This document shows, one piece after another, positions 8,778 through 18,209 of a stretch of 64,000 nt of DNA. Under the pieces are notes generated by a model. It had not been told where the DNA came from. It was given only the letters and a program-made list of their open reading frames with translations, and made no database searches. The first letter of the stretch is position 1, and each line of letters opens with the position of its first letter. Origin of the DNA: Chthonomonas sp. (GTDB lineage: Bacteria > Armatimonadota > Fimbriimonadia > Fimbriimonadales > Fimbriimonadaceae); contig JAEURQ010000003.1 in assembly GCA_016788425.1 (NCBI GenBank), forward strand, positions 465,282 through 529,281. Direction: 5' to 3'. The translations under genes were made by a program, and so were the position numbers.

Positions 8778-9319
8778 GTGGTCGATTGCTAATCTTGAGC
8801 GGTCCGAGCGGGGTGGGCAAGGACACGGTTTTGGACCTATGGCAGGCGCGCAACCCGCGCGTTGTACGCGTGGTGGCGCACACCACTCGCGCACCTCGCG
8901 TCGGCGAGCGCGACGGGCTGGACTACACGTTTTTGGATGTGCCGACCTTTTTGGATCGCGCGGATGCGGGCAAGTATTTGGAGTTTAAGCACGTGCACGG
9001 CAACTACTACGGCACGCCGCTGGACCACCTTGAGCAGCTGTTGGCGGCGGATAAGGTGGCCGTGTTGAAGATTGACGTCCAAGGCGCGATTGAGGTGATG
9101 GAGTTGCGTCCGGACGCGCTGACGGTGATGCTGTTGCCGCCTTCGTTTGAGGAGCTGGAGCGTCGAATTCGCGCCCGCGGCACCGACTCGGCGGAGGTGA
9201 TTGAGCGGCGGTTGGTCGGCGCGCGCGCCGAGCTCGACGAAGCCCCCCGCTACCAGCACCAACTCGTGAATCACGAGGTGGAGGATGTTCTTGCCGCGCT
9301 CGATGAGTTGATTGGGTAG
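8774..9319 (+). CDS. gmk: Guanylate kinase
   Basis: Guanylate kinase phosphorylates GMP to GDP with ATP. The 181-residue product has the P-loop ILSGPSGVGKDTV, the GMP-binding segment HTTRAPRVGERDGLDYTFLD with its Arg and Tyr residues, YYGTPLDHLEQLL, IDVQGAIEV and a lid region RIRARGTDSAEVIERRL. It is about 25 residues shorter than the E. coli enzyme, mainly at the C-terminus, but all catalytic parts are present. The start codon lies inside the end of yvcK, so the two are translationally coupled. Confidence 0.94.
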   Translation: MSGRLLILSGPSGVGKDTVLDLWQARNPRVVRVVAHTTRAPRVGERDGLDYTFLDVPTFLDRADAGKYLEFKHVHGNYYGTPLDHLEQLLAADKVAVLKIDVQGAIEVMELRPDALTVMLLPPSFEELERRIRARGTDSAEVIERRLVGARAELDEAPRYQHQLVNHEVEDVLAALDELIG

Positions 9320-9343
9320 GCAACTCTGTGTAAACTGCGGGGC

Positions 9344-12328
9344 ATGCTCGCCATTGTCAGCGGCCTTTTGCTCATGTCTGCCTCCGGATCGATTTTCCCC
9401 GCTAGCCTGCGATGCGAGGGGCTGAGCGAGCCCATTGGCATTGGCCTGGAGCCGCCGCGCGTTTCGTGGAAGCTCCAAGCCCAAAACTCGGCCGACAAAA
9501 ACCTGCGCCAAACCGCGTATCGCGTGGTGGTGAGCGGGCCGAAGGGCGTGCTGTACGACTCGCAGCGGGTCACGAGCGCGGAAACTTTTGGGATCAAAAT
9601 CCCGATGGCGCTGGCCACCAGCGCCGCCTACACCTGGCGAGTGCAGGTGTGGGATCAGGATGGCCGCGAATCGGAGCTGAGCAAATCGGCCCATTTCGCG
9701 ACCACGGACCTGGCCGCGGGGGAGCGATTGCCCTGGATTTCGGCTCGCCCCGTGAACCCGCCGACGGCCAACTTCGAGGGCGCGAACTGGATTTGGTCGG
9801 CCGGCGCCGACGAGACGGTGACCTTTATCAAGGACTTTTCGGCCAAGTCGGGCGAGACGGCGACCCTAAGCCTGACCGCCGACGACCAAGTGGAGGCGTT
9901 TTTGAACGGCGAGCGGGTAGCCGCGAGCGATGGAAACATCGACGCGTGGCGGCGACCGCTCTTTGCCTCTCTCAATCTGCACGCGCAAAATCAGCTCAAG
10001 ATCGTGGCGCGAAACGAGCCCCGCAGCTCCAGCGGAATGATCGCGCGGGTTGACTTTTCCGACGGCCGAAACCCATTGCTGAGTGACAAATCTTGGCTGG
10101 CCAATGGCTCGCAGGCCCGCGAGATTGCCGCTTATGGAAGTCAGCCGTGGGGTCGGGTTGCCGGGCGTCTCTATCGCCCGGCGATGCACTATCGGCGCGA
10201 ACTTCAGGTTCGAAAAGGGCTTGTTCGGGCGAGTCTCACGGCCACTGCGCTCGGTCTGATTGACATCTATTGCAATGGCCGGCGGGTGACCAACGACCTG
10301 TTTACGCCGGGTTGGACCGACTACGAACGGCGCATTTACACGCGCACTCACGACGTGACGAAGCTCATCAAAACCGGTGCGAATGCCATCGGCGCAATTG
10401 TCGGCGACGGCTGGTACGCGGGTTATCTGGGCTATTCGGGAACGCGCGCGCACTACGGCGATCGTCCGGCCATGGCGGCCAAGCTGACTCTGCAATACGA
10501 AGACGGAAGCACGGAGACGTTGACCGGCGACGAGGCGTGGCGGGTGGCTGCCGGCGGCACGATTCGGCAGGATTTTCTGGCTGGCGAAACGATGGACGCG
10601 CGTCGAGAACCAAGCGGATGGAGCCGCGCCGGATTCGATGATGCGGACTGGGCGGCGCCCGAAGTGATCTCGCCCAAGGCGGGCGCGCTGGAGCCGTTTC
10701 CGGCCGAGCCGGTGAGAGTTTACGATGAGGTCGAGCCGATCTCGATTCGCCCGAGCGGGGATGGCAAGTACATCGTGGACTTCGGTCAGAACCTGGCCGG
10801 GTTCGCTCGGCTGCGCTTACGCGCCAAACCTGGGCAGGTGGTGAGCATGAAATTTGTCGAGGTGTTGAACCGGGATGGCACCATTTACACCGCAAATTTA
10901 CGGGGTGCTGAAGCGACCGATGTGTATATTGCGAAGGGCGAGGGTACCGAGGTTTGGGAGCCGCGCTTTACCTTCCACGGGTTCCGCTATATCCAGGTGA
11001 GCGGGCTGGATCGCGCCCCCACCAAGGCGACGCTTACAGCCTTGGCCATCAGCTCCGCGACTCCGGAAGTGGGCCGAGTGGAGACTTCAGATCCGATGCT
11101 CAACAAGCTCGCAAAAAACGCCTGGTGGACGCAGAAAATGAACTTTATTGATGTGCCGACGGACTGCCCGCAGCGTGATGAGCGGCTCGGCTGGACCGGC
11201 GACGCGCAGGCCTACATTCGCACGGCGAGTTACTACTCGCATGTCGAAAGCTTCTTTAACAAGTGGAACACAACATTGGATGATGCGCAGCGCGCGGATG
11301 GCCAATTCCCGATGGTGGCCCCGCTGAAGGTCGCCGAAAGCGATGGGGGCCCAGCATGGGCCGATGCCGGCGTTATCTGCCCGTGGACAAGCTACGAGTT
11401 TTATGGCGACCGAGAGCGTTTGGCGGAGCACTATCCGCAAATGGTTAAGTTTGTCGAGTTTTGCTTAAAGCGGTCGAAGCCAAACCTGTTACCGCCCGAT
11501 CAGTTTCACTGCTTTGGCGATTGGGTAAGCCACAACGCGGATACGCCCAACGATGTTATTTACTTATCGTACTTTGCGGGGAGCGCGCGCATTGTTGCGC
11601 AAGCTGCGGATGTGCTAGGAAAGGCAAGTGATGCCGCAAAATATGACGAATTAGCGGATCGCCTTCGGGATGCGTTTGCTGAACACTATTCGCGAGCGGA
11701 CGGCTGGGTGAAGGGCGATACTCAATGTAGCTATGTGTTGGCGCTTGTCTTTGACTTGTTGCCCGCCGATCGTGCGGCCAAGGCCGCCGAGCGACTTGTC
11801 GCCGATATCGAAAAGCGGAATTGGCATTTGAGCACAGGGTTTGTCGGTACTCGTGATCTTATGCATGTGTTGACCAAGGTTGGTCGCAGCGATGTTGCGT
11901 TGCGCTTATTGCATAACAAAACGTTCCCCAGTTGGGGATTCTCGATCGAGAACGGAGCCACAACAATTTGGGAACGTTGGGATGGTTGGACACCGGAAAA
12001 CGGGTTCCAAACTCCGGTGATGAATAGCTTTGCGCACTACGCGTATGGTGCGGTTATGGGCTGGGTCTTCGAGAATATCGGCGGGATTCGTACGCTCGAA
12101 CCGGGGTTTGGCGTGGTCCAGATTGCGCCGGTGTTCGATCCGAAACTGAACTTCGCGAGGACAACCTACGACTCGATCCGCGGCCCGATCCTGACCGATT
12201 GGCGTCGCGTGGGTGGGAAGATTAAGCTCACGGTCACCTTGCCGCCGAATACGCGCGGCGAGGTCAAACTCCCGCAAGGGACGAAGGAAGTTGGTTCGGG
12301 GAAGTGGGAGTTTGAGGTGGACGCTTGA
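9344..12328 (+). CDS. Exported alpha-L-rhamnosidase, GH78 family
   Basis: 994 residues. The N-terminal MLAIVSGLLLMSASGS is a likely signal peptide, so the enzyme should act outside the cytoplasm on rhamnose-containing plant or microbial glycans. The start of the mature protein (SLRCEGLSEPIGIGLEPPRVSW) is the typical GH78 N-terminal opening. Beta-sandwich accessory domains follow (about 25-540), including FTPGWTDYERRIYTRTHDVT and VDFGQNLAGFARLRL. The alpha/alpha-barrel catalytic domain (about 590-930) has the signature DCPQRDERLGWTGDAQ with its acidic residues, DWVSHN and NGATTIWERWDGW, the last holding a Glu conserved in the family. A C-terminal beta domain closes the protein. Full length. 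Confidence 0.93.
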   Translation: MLAIVSGLLLMSASGSIFPASLRCEGLSEPIGIGLEPPRVSWKLQAQNSADKNLRQTAYRVVVSGPKGVLYDSQRVTSAETFGIKIPMALATSAAYTWRVQVWDQDGRESELSKSAHFATTDLAAGERLPWISARPVNPPTANFEGANWIWSAGADETVTFIKDFSAKSGETATLSLTADDQVEAFLNGERVAASDGNIDAWRRPLFASLNLHAQNQLKIVARNEPRSSSGMIARVDFSDGRNPLLSDKSWLANGSQAREIAAYGSQPWGRVAGRLYRPAMHYRRELQVRKGLVRASLTATALGLIDIYCNGRRVTNDLFTPGWTDYERRIYTRTHDVTKLIKTGANAIGAIVGDGWYAGYLGYSGTRAHYGDRPAMAAKLTLQYEDGSTETLTGDEAWRVAAGGTIRQDFLAGETMDARREPSGWSRAGFDDADWAAPEVISPKAGALEPFPAEPVRVYDEVEPISIRPSGDGKYIVDFGQNLAGFARLRLRAKPGQVVSMKFVEVLNRDGTIYTANLRGAEATDVYIAKGEGTEVWEPRFTFHGFRYIQVSGLDRAPTKATLTALAISSATPEVGRVETSDPMLNKLAKNAWWTQKMNFIDVPTDCPQRDERLGWTGDAQAYIRTASYYSHVESFFNKWNTTLDDAQRADGQFPMVAPLKVAESDGGPAWADAGVICPWTSYEFYGDRERLAEHYPQMVKFVEFCLKRSKPNLLPPDQFHCFGDWVSHNADTPNDVIYLSYFAGSARIVAQAADVLGKASDAAKYDELADRLRDAFAEHYSRADGWVKGDTQCSYVLALVFDLLPADRAAKAAERLVADIEKRNWHLSTGFVGTRDLMHVLTKVGRSDVALRLLHNKTFPSWGFSIENGATTIWERWDGWTPENGFQTPVMNSFAHYAYGAVMGWVFENIGGIRTLEPGFGVVQIAPVFDPKLNFARTTYDSIRGPILTDWRRVGGKIKLTVTLPPNTRGEVKLPQGTKEVGSGKWEFEVDA

Positions 12329-13431
12329 CGGAACTTGAGGTTCTGACTCAGTTCGCCGCTGACAATGCAAATCTCCAGGAGCTTGAGGAACAGCTCTTTG
12401 ATTTCAATGTCTTTGAGGCTGCCGGGCTTACTCGGCAAGAGATTCGTCACTCTCGCTTCTTGGCGTATTTGCTGAATCCTAGAGCGGCTCACGGCTTGGG
12501 AGACACGTTTCTCTCGAACATGTTGGGAATGGTACTCACTGATGAGGATGACCTTAGACTCCATGAAGCCCATGTTGAGTGTGAGGTGCATAACATTGAC
12601 ATCCTTATCCTTTGCGAACGAAATCGCCTTGCGGTGGTGATTGAAAACAAAGTCGGATCGGGAGAACATTCAGATCAGTTGGCGCGATACCTTAAGGTCG
12701 TTGAAGATAACAGGCCTGGTTGGAAGGTAGTGCCGATTCTACTTTCTCCGTGGGGCATGAAGCCTAGTGATGTTCGCTACCACGCCCTTGCATACGAATC
12801 GGTGGCAGGAATCTTGGTCGAAGTGTTGGCCGACGAGAAAGCCTTGCTTAAGCCGGACGTTCGCGTTGCTATCCAACATTACGAGCGATTATTGAGAAGA
12901 AACGTTGTGAAAGATACGAGAGTTAGCGAACTTTGTCAGCAGATTCTTAAGAAGCATCGTCGAGCGATTGAGATCCTGATAGACCACATGGAGGATCCAA
13001 GGCAGCGGCTTTGGCGAATCACCGATCAGCTGTTCGAGGAGAGAGGATTTGTGAGAACAGGAAAGAGGTGGTTACCGGAGGAGTGGCTCATGTGGGTTCC
13101 AACTACTGATGAGTCTGTCACGGGATATGTCTTCGGGTTTTGGATTGATGTGTACAAAGGCCCGGTGCGATTGGTCTTATCGCTACATCCAAGCGCGCCA
13201 GAGGTGGAACAGCGGCTTTTGGAAGTAGTAGCCGTAGAGTCCGATCTCTTCAGGAGCTTCAGAAAGGGTCCTGGAAGGGATATGCAGATATTGGCGATTG
13301 ATCTCTCGCCAACCTTGGAGCCTTTCGGAGAGGAGGAACTTTGGTTGAAGGGCATCCAAGATCGATTCCGGCACTTCGTGACTTCATCGTTGCCCCAAGT
13401 GGCTAAGGTGCTCAAAGGTGACCCACCCTAA
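12325..13431 (+). CDS. PD-(D/E)XK nuclease-superfamily protein (PDDEXK_4-like)
   Basis: 368 residues from a TTG start that overlaps the stop of the rhamnosidase gene (TTGA). The core is visible near the N-terminus: E87/D92 in CEVHNIDILIL, then VVIENKVGSGEHSDQLARY with E107-x-K109 and the following Gln, which is the signature of the PDDEXK_4 group of uncharacterised nucleases often found near restriction or defence genes. The upstream part (LTRQEIRHSRFLAYLLNPRA) is also typical of that group. The target is unknown. Its base composition looks less GC-rich than the neighbouring rhamnosidase gene, suggesting arrival by transfer. The overlapping start makes expression dependent on the upstream gene likely. 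Confidence 0.75.
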   Translation: MTELEVLTQFAADNANLQELEEQLFDFNVFEAAGLTRQEIRHSRFLAYLLNPRAAHGLGDTFLSNMLGMVLTDEDDLRLHEAHVECEVHNIDILILCERNRLAVVIENKVGSGEHSDQLARYLKVVEDNRPGWKVVPILLSPWGMKPSDVRYHALAYESVAGILVEVLADEKALLKPDVRVAIQHYERLLRRNVVKDTRVSELCQQILKKHRRAIEILIDHMEDPRQRLWRITDQLFEERGFVRTGKRWLPEEWLMWVPTTDESVTGYVFGFWIDVYKGPVRLVLSLHPSAPEVEQRLLEVVAVESDLFRSFRKGPGRDMQILAIDLSPTLEPFGEEELWLKGIQDRFRHFVTSSLPQVAKVLKGDPP

Positions 13432-13475
13432 GCTTGGGCTTGTGCTTTGGTCCGGCCACCGCGTAGGAGTGTGGA

Positions 13476-13913
13476 TCACCGATCGCGGAAGTGCCAAATC
13501 GGGCTGGGCGGGTGGTCCTCAATGATCAGGATTGAGTAGCCGTGATCGTTCATCTTATCCAGTTCGGGAAGGCTGACCGAGCCCTTAAGGATCATGATCA
13601 CGCGGGATTTAGTCTTTACGAACGTATATCGATCACCCGAATCAAAGTTAAACCCAGCGGATAGTGCCTGATCACGCACCTCGGCGACAAGGTCGTCCGC
13701 GCCATTGGGATAGTAGTAAAGGTACAAGACTGTGTAGTTGGGGTCTTTGCCATCCTCGCTTGGCGCGAGCAGAAATACTTCCGGAGCGACGGAGCTGAGG
13801 CACGCGAGGCGTGTCTCTGGGGGTGGAATCCGGTGCAACAAGTACGTGCCGAAGCATAGAGCAGCCACCGCACCCAAGGTTACAAAAAGCCACTTTGCTT
13901 CCGTTCTCGTCAT
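13476..13913 (-). CDS. Hypothetical protein with one N-terminal membrane segment
   Basis: 145 residues from the ATG at 13913; an in-frame GTG at 13925 is an alternative. A hydrophobic stretch (about residues 8-25, KWLFVTLGAVAALCFGTYLL) looks like an uncleaved anchor or signal. The remainder is a small alpha/beta-like domain with YTVLYLYYYPNGADDL, FVKTKSRVIMILKG and HGYSILIIEDH. I do not recognise a family. Its build (membrane anchor plus a single small domain) resembles the 154-residue gene behind the third RHS protein at 45273, but I see no clear alignment. Divergent from the BTAD regulator. Confidence 0.55.
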   Translation of the reverse strand: MTRTEAKWLFVTLGAVAALCFGTYLLHRIPPPETRLACLSSVAPEVFLLAPSEDGKDPNYTVLYLYYYPNGADDLVAEVRDQALSAGFNFDSGDRYTFVKTKSRVIMILKGSVSLPELDKMNDHGYSILIIEDHPPSPIWHFRDR

Positions 13914-13981
13914 CAGCCGATCCACCTAGTTTTTACCAGGTGAGAGACACAACTTAGCCTCAATTGTGTATCCTCAACCCA

Positions 13982-16702
13982 ATGGGGGTGGGGGTGAGTT
14001 CGAGCGCGCTGTGGAAGGCGCACCTGTTTGGGCAGTTTCGCGTCGAGCCGAGCGGCGGCGGAAGCCCGATCACCCGCTTCGAATCGCGCCGCGCCATCGC
14101 CCTTTTGGCGTACCTCATCCTGCACGACCAGCAGTCGCATTCCCGCGAGGTTCTCGCCGATCGAATCTGGCCGGAGACGGACCCGGTCACCGGGCGCAAC
14201 CGTCTCAAGCAAACCCTGGCCTCGCTGCGACGCCTTTTGGAGCCGCCAGGCTACCCCGCCGGCTGCGTGTTCGCCGCCGATCGCACGAGCATCGGCCTGG
14301 TGCCGGGCGCCATCACGAGCGACTACCAAGAAATGCTGGCCATGTTGAACGCGGGCGACACTCAAGCCGCCACCAAAATCGGCGCGGCCGGACTGCTGCC
14401 CGATATCTACGACGAATGGCTCGACGACCTGCGGTTGTGGGTCGAGGCGCAGGATTTTCAGGCCGAGCCCGAACTCGCTCGTGCAACCCCGGCCACCCCA
14501 GCTAGTGCCACAAAGAAGCGCATTCCGGCCTCGCCGACGCCGTTTGTTGGGCGCGAATCCGAGGTCAAGGAGTTGCTGCAATCGCTCGCCTCGGCGCGAT
14601 TGGTCACCGCGACCGGCTTTGGCGGCATCGGCAAAACGCGCCTCACCATGGAGGTCGGTCATCAGTGGGCGGGCGGCCCGGTATTGTTTGTGCCGCTCGC
14701 CGAATCGGCGACGCCCTCGCAAGGGTTCGCGAAGCTGGCCGAGGCCCTCGGCACCAAGCTCAAAAAGCCGTTACAAGCGGTGGAGGAACTCAGCGCCACC
14801 ATCGGCGACGAGCCGCTGTTGCTCATTCTCGACAACCTGGAGCAGTTGGTCGGCGAGGAGTGGGCAGAGGCGATGTCGGGCCTGCTCGCCAACTGCGCCG
14901 AGCTGCGCATTTTGGCGTCGTCGCGCATACCGCTGGGTGTGCAGGGCGAGCACCATGTGCCGGTGTATCCGCTCGCCACTCCGGGCGCGGATGATTCGCT
15001 GGAGCAGATATCGGCTCACGCCGCCACGCAACTTTTTATTGACCGGGCGCGCCGAACTCGCGCGGATTTTCAGATCACCGAGCGCAACGTGGATGCCATG
15101 CGCGAGCTACTTCAAGCCCTGGCCGGCGTGCCGCTCGCACTGGAGCTTTGCGCGGCTTGGGCGCACGTGGTGTCGCCGCGGCAAATGGTCGAGCGGCTCA
15201 GCGCGTCCGGCGAAATGCTCACTTCGCGCCGCCGCGATGCGGTCAGTCGCCAGCGCTCGCTGCACGATGCGTTCGCCACCACCCTCAACCTCATCACGCC
15301 AGGCCAGCGGCAATTGCTGACGCGGCTCAGCGTGTTTCGCGGCGGTTGCACGCTGGAACTGGCGCAACTCATCGGCGGCGAACCGATCTCGCTCAGCGAC
15401 CTGAGCGGCTTGCTCGATGCCGCCCTCATTCGTCGGAGCGATGAGGATTCGGGGTCGCGGTATTGGATGCTGGAGAGCCTCCGTGATTTCGTTCAGGCGG
15501 ACGAGGCGGCGCAGGCCCAAATTCCTGGCCTCAACGAGCGGTTCGTTCAGCACTTTGGCCAATTGGCTCAGGAAAGTCGTCTGCTCACCAAGCGACTCGA
15601 CCTGGGGCTGGAAACCGAAATCGAATGGATCGAGTTTCTGGATGCGGAGTGGGAGAATTTCACCGCCGCCGTGCAGATGGGTCTGCGCAGTGGAAACTTG
15701 GAGGCAGCCGGCCAGATCTGTATGGGCACCGATTGGCATTGGGTGACACGGGCTCGCGATCCGATTGTGGCGCAATGGATTGGCGACATCCTGCTGGCTC
15801 ACGAAACAAAGCAAGGTCAGCCGCTGAGCGAGGATGCGCACCTGATTCTCAGTGGCATCGCCGGGTTCCAATCGAGGCTCCGGATTGACTACGCAAAGGT
15901 CATTGAATTGCTTAAGTTGCTCGGAGAAATCTCCCAAGACACGGCCAGCAAACACGCTCGTGCCGAAGTGCTTTACCACTTGGGTCAAACGAAAATGCTC
16001 CGCACCGATCCAGTTGACTTCTTCGAGATCATGGAGGAATCGGCCCGGCTGTTTCGTGAGTGCGGCCTCGTTTGGCGCGAGGGAATGGCGACCCGCCTCA
16101 TGGGCACCATGTGCATCAATTTGAAGGAGTACGATCGGTGCGACGAGTACTACACCAAGGCTGATGCGTTGTTCTTGAGTGACGGACGACACTATTCGCG
16201 AGCCCTGATGGTGTTTGACCGGGCGAGGGTCACTTTCGATCGAGAAGACTATGAGGCGACGGTCTACATGCTCGATGAAATTCGCTTGGAGGCCGAGCGC
16301 TACGGAGACATCAAGTTGCAAGCGCGTACGGCGAACCTCCGCGGGATTGCTGAGGAAAAGTTAGGACGACCCGAAGATGCGCGAGCGAGTCTGTGCGAAG
16401 GGTGGGGGCTTTACATTGGCGTGCGCGAGGTTCCGGGTGCGCTGTATCCGCTCTCGAACCTGGCGAGTTTGCAATGCCGTCAAGGTGAGCTTATCTCCGG
16501 GTTGCCTCTTGCCTCCGCCACGCTCAATCAGTGGCGCATAGTTCACGGCATGGAATTGGTGGACGAATGGGTGGATGAAATGCTTGAGTTTCGGGCCGCC
16601 GGTGTCGCCCGATTCGGCAAGGAACTGACCGACCACCTTTGGCGGCAAGGCGAGTCCATGTCCATTGACGAAATCACCGCATTCATTGCTAAGCTTGCCT
16701 AG
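13982..16702 (+). CDS. BTAD-type transcriptional regulator with NB-ARC ATPase and TPR-like C-terminus
   Basis: About 906 residues from the ATG at 13982 (a TTG at 13964 is in frame). An OmpR-like winged helix plus BTAD-like region comes first: HLFGQFRVEPSGG, RAIALLAYLILHDQQSHSRE, LADRIWPETDPVTGRNRLKQ and LYDEWL-like DIYDEWLDDLRLWV, the arrangement of AfsR/SARP proteins. Next comes a STAND/NB-ARC NTPase with TPFVGRESEVKELL, the P-loop GFGGIGKTRL (about 210-219), Walker B LLLILDNLEQL, ILASSRIPLG, and GVPLALELCAAW. The C-terminal third is helical and TPR-like. Proteins of this type switch genes on when a ligand releases the ATPase brake; the target here is unknown. Transcribed away from 13476. 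Confidence 0.85.
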   Translation: MGVGVSSSALWKAHLFGQFRVEPSGGGSPITRFESRRAIALLAYLILHDQQSHSREVLADRIWPETDPVTGRNRLKQTLASLRRLLEPPGYPAGCVFAADRTSIGLVPGAITSDYQEMLAMLNAGDTQAATKIGAAGLLPDIYDEWLDDLRLWVEAQDFQAEPELARATPATPASATKKRIPASPTPFVGRESEVKELLQSLASARLVTATGFGGIGKTRLTMEVGHQWAGGPVLFVPLAESATPSQGFAKLAEALGTKLKKPLQAVEELSATIGDEPLLLILDNLEQLVGEEWAEAMSGLLANCAELRILASSRIPLGVQGEHHVPVYPLATPGADDSLEQISAHAATQLFIDRARRTRADFQITERNVDAMRELLQALAGVPLALELCAAWAHVVSPRQMVERLSASGEMLTSRRRDAVSRQRSLHDAFATTLNLITPGQRQLLTRLSVFRGGCTLELAQLIGGEPISLSDLSGLLDAALIRRSDEDSGSRYWMLESLRDFVQADEAAQAQIPGLNERFVQHFGQLAQESRLLTKRLDLGLETEIEWIEFLDAEWENFTAAVQMGLRSGNLEAAGQICMGTDWHWVTRARDPIVAQWIGDILLAHETKQGQPLSEDAHLILSGIAGFQSRLRIDYAKVIELLKLLGEISQDTASKHARAEVLYHLGQTKMLRTDPVDFFEIMEESARLFRECGLVWREGMATRLMGTMCINLKEYDRCDEYYTKADALFLSDGRHYSRALMVFDRARVTFDREDYEATVYMLDEIRLEAERYGDIKLQARTANLRGIAEEKLGRPEDARASLCEGWGLYIGVREVPGALYPLSNLASLQCRQGELISGLPLASATLNQWRIVHGMELVDEWVDEMLEFRAAGVARFGKELTDHLWRQGESMSIDEITAFIAKLA

Positions 16703-16834
16703 TAATTATACTAGCAATTTCTCCATTTTTGAACCTAGCATTGCGATCGTAAACTCTGGCTTACGCTGGCCTTACGGTGGCTTTGTATCATTCCGTTTGT
16801 TCTGATCTCGAAATCCTCAGAACGAAGGAAAACG

Positions 16835-18205
16835 ATGAAACACAATCTGTTAACTCTCGCTCTTGGCGTTCTTGTTTGGCATGGTGCCCAGCCGGCCCAG
16901 GCCATCATTCCCGCCACCATGCTGGCTCCTTTGGCCATGCAACAAGAAGACAATGCCCCGCGCCTCGTCAAGGCTCGCCTGACCAATGTTGCGTTTGGCA
17001 ACTACCCCTCACTCGAGGCGAAGATTGGCGAAGAAGTGAAGACGTTCCTGGTTTCCACCGGCACGGTTTTCAACATCAACAACCAAGGCAAGAACCTTAC
17101 CGGCGTGGCGCAAACCTGCCTCAATCAAGAGGTGTACTTGCTGACTCGCCGCAACGATAGCGGCGTGGTGGTCGACAAGCTGTGGGATTACACCAACTGG
17201 CTGGCCTACACCACACGCCACAAGGGCGCTCAGATCGGCGCCGTGAAGTACTTCAACGCGCGCTCGATTGGCATTGCCGACCTGACTTACCTTATCAACG
17301 ATGAGACCAAGTTTGTAAAGGGCACCGCCACCGTAGGCCGCAAGAAGTTGGAAGGCATCACCACGCTGTATGTCAGCGGCGACGTGAAGGACGGCATGCC
17401 GGTGGCACTGATTGTCGCCGACAGCCCGGGCGGCGTGAACGCTCAAACCGCGACCAACGGTTCCGGCAACACCCGACCGCCGTCGAACTCGCGACCGGCT
17501 AGCACGGGCAGCGGATCCATTGCGCAAGGTTCGGGCAGCGGCGTGTCGCCGACCGAAAAGGCGAAGAATGGTCGCCCCGCCTCGACGGGCAGTGGCGGCA
17601 AGTCGCCGACGGAGCGAACTAACGGCCGTCCGCCTTCGACCGGCACCGGCAACAAGAATGGCACCGGTACGACCGGAACTTCGCCCACCGAAAAGGCAAA
17701 GGCGGGTCGTCCGAAATCCACGGGAACTACCACCTACAGCCCCACCGAAAAGGCAGCCATCCTGCAGAAGGGCATCGGCATTTCGATTACCTTCACGATT
17801 CTGGATAGCAGCGACATGATTACCAATGCCAGTACTCCAGGAGGAGTGCTTAACGAGGTGGCCGAGAAGGTTGGCGTGGATGATAAGGTCGTCGAGGTCT
17901 TTGGCCTGTTCCGCTTTAACGGCGAAAAGATGTGGGAGATCGAGCGACGCAACGCCAAGAAGATGGCCGCGAACGACGGCATGCAGATGTTCAATGGCTC
18001 GGTGAACCACTTTACGTTCAACACGGCGACCCTGAAGCTGAAGGGCTTTTTGAAGGACGACGACAACCTGAGCAATGCGGACATGCTGGCCGACATTGAC
18101 ACCACCATTGACCTTTTGGGTCAGATGAACAAGGGTTGGTTTGAAATTGCCGTCCCCGGCAAGAAGGTCAAGCTGAAGTACACGGTCTTCGGCGGGCGGT
18201 CCTAA
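16835..18205 (+). CDS. Secreted hypothetical protein with Ser/Thr/Gly/Pro-rich repeat linker
   Basis: 456 residues with a classical signal peptide (MKHNLLTLALGVLVW, cleavage near AQA at 23). The N-terminal domain (about 40-200) and C-terminal domain (about 310-456) are globular and separated by a low-complexity linker (about 205-305) built from imperfect units of the type SPTEKAKNGRPASTGSG; four or five units are visible. Such linkers usually join extracellular domains. I do not recognise the domains. The gene starts after a 132-base gap, so it probably has its own promoter, and is followed after four bases by another secreted unknown, with which it most likely forms an operon. Confidence 0.7.
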   Translation: MKHNLLTLALGVLVWHGAQPAQAIIPATMLAPLAMQQEDNAPRLVKARLTNVAFGNYPSLEAKIGEEVKTFLVSTGTVFNINNQGKNLTGVAQTCLNQEVYLLTRRNDSGVVVDKLWDYTNWLAYTTRHKGAQIGAVKYFNARSIGIADLTYLINDETKFVKGTATVGRKKLEGITTLYVSGDVKDGMPVALIVADSPGGVNAQTATNGSGNTRPPSNSRPASTGSGSIAQGSGSGVSPTEKAKNGRPASTGSGGKSPTERTNGRPPSTGTGNKNGTGTTGTSPTEKAKAGRPKSTGTTTYSPTEKAAILQKGIGISITFTILDSSDMITNASTPGGVLNEVAEKVGVDDKVVEVFGLFRFNGEKMWEIERRNAKKMAANDGMQMFNGSVNHFTFNTATLKLKGFLKDDDNLSNADMLADIDTTIDLLGQMNKGWFEIAVPGKKVKLKYTVFGGRS

Positions 18206-18209
18206 CGCC

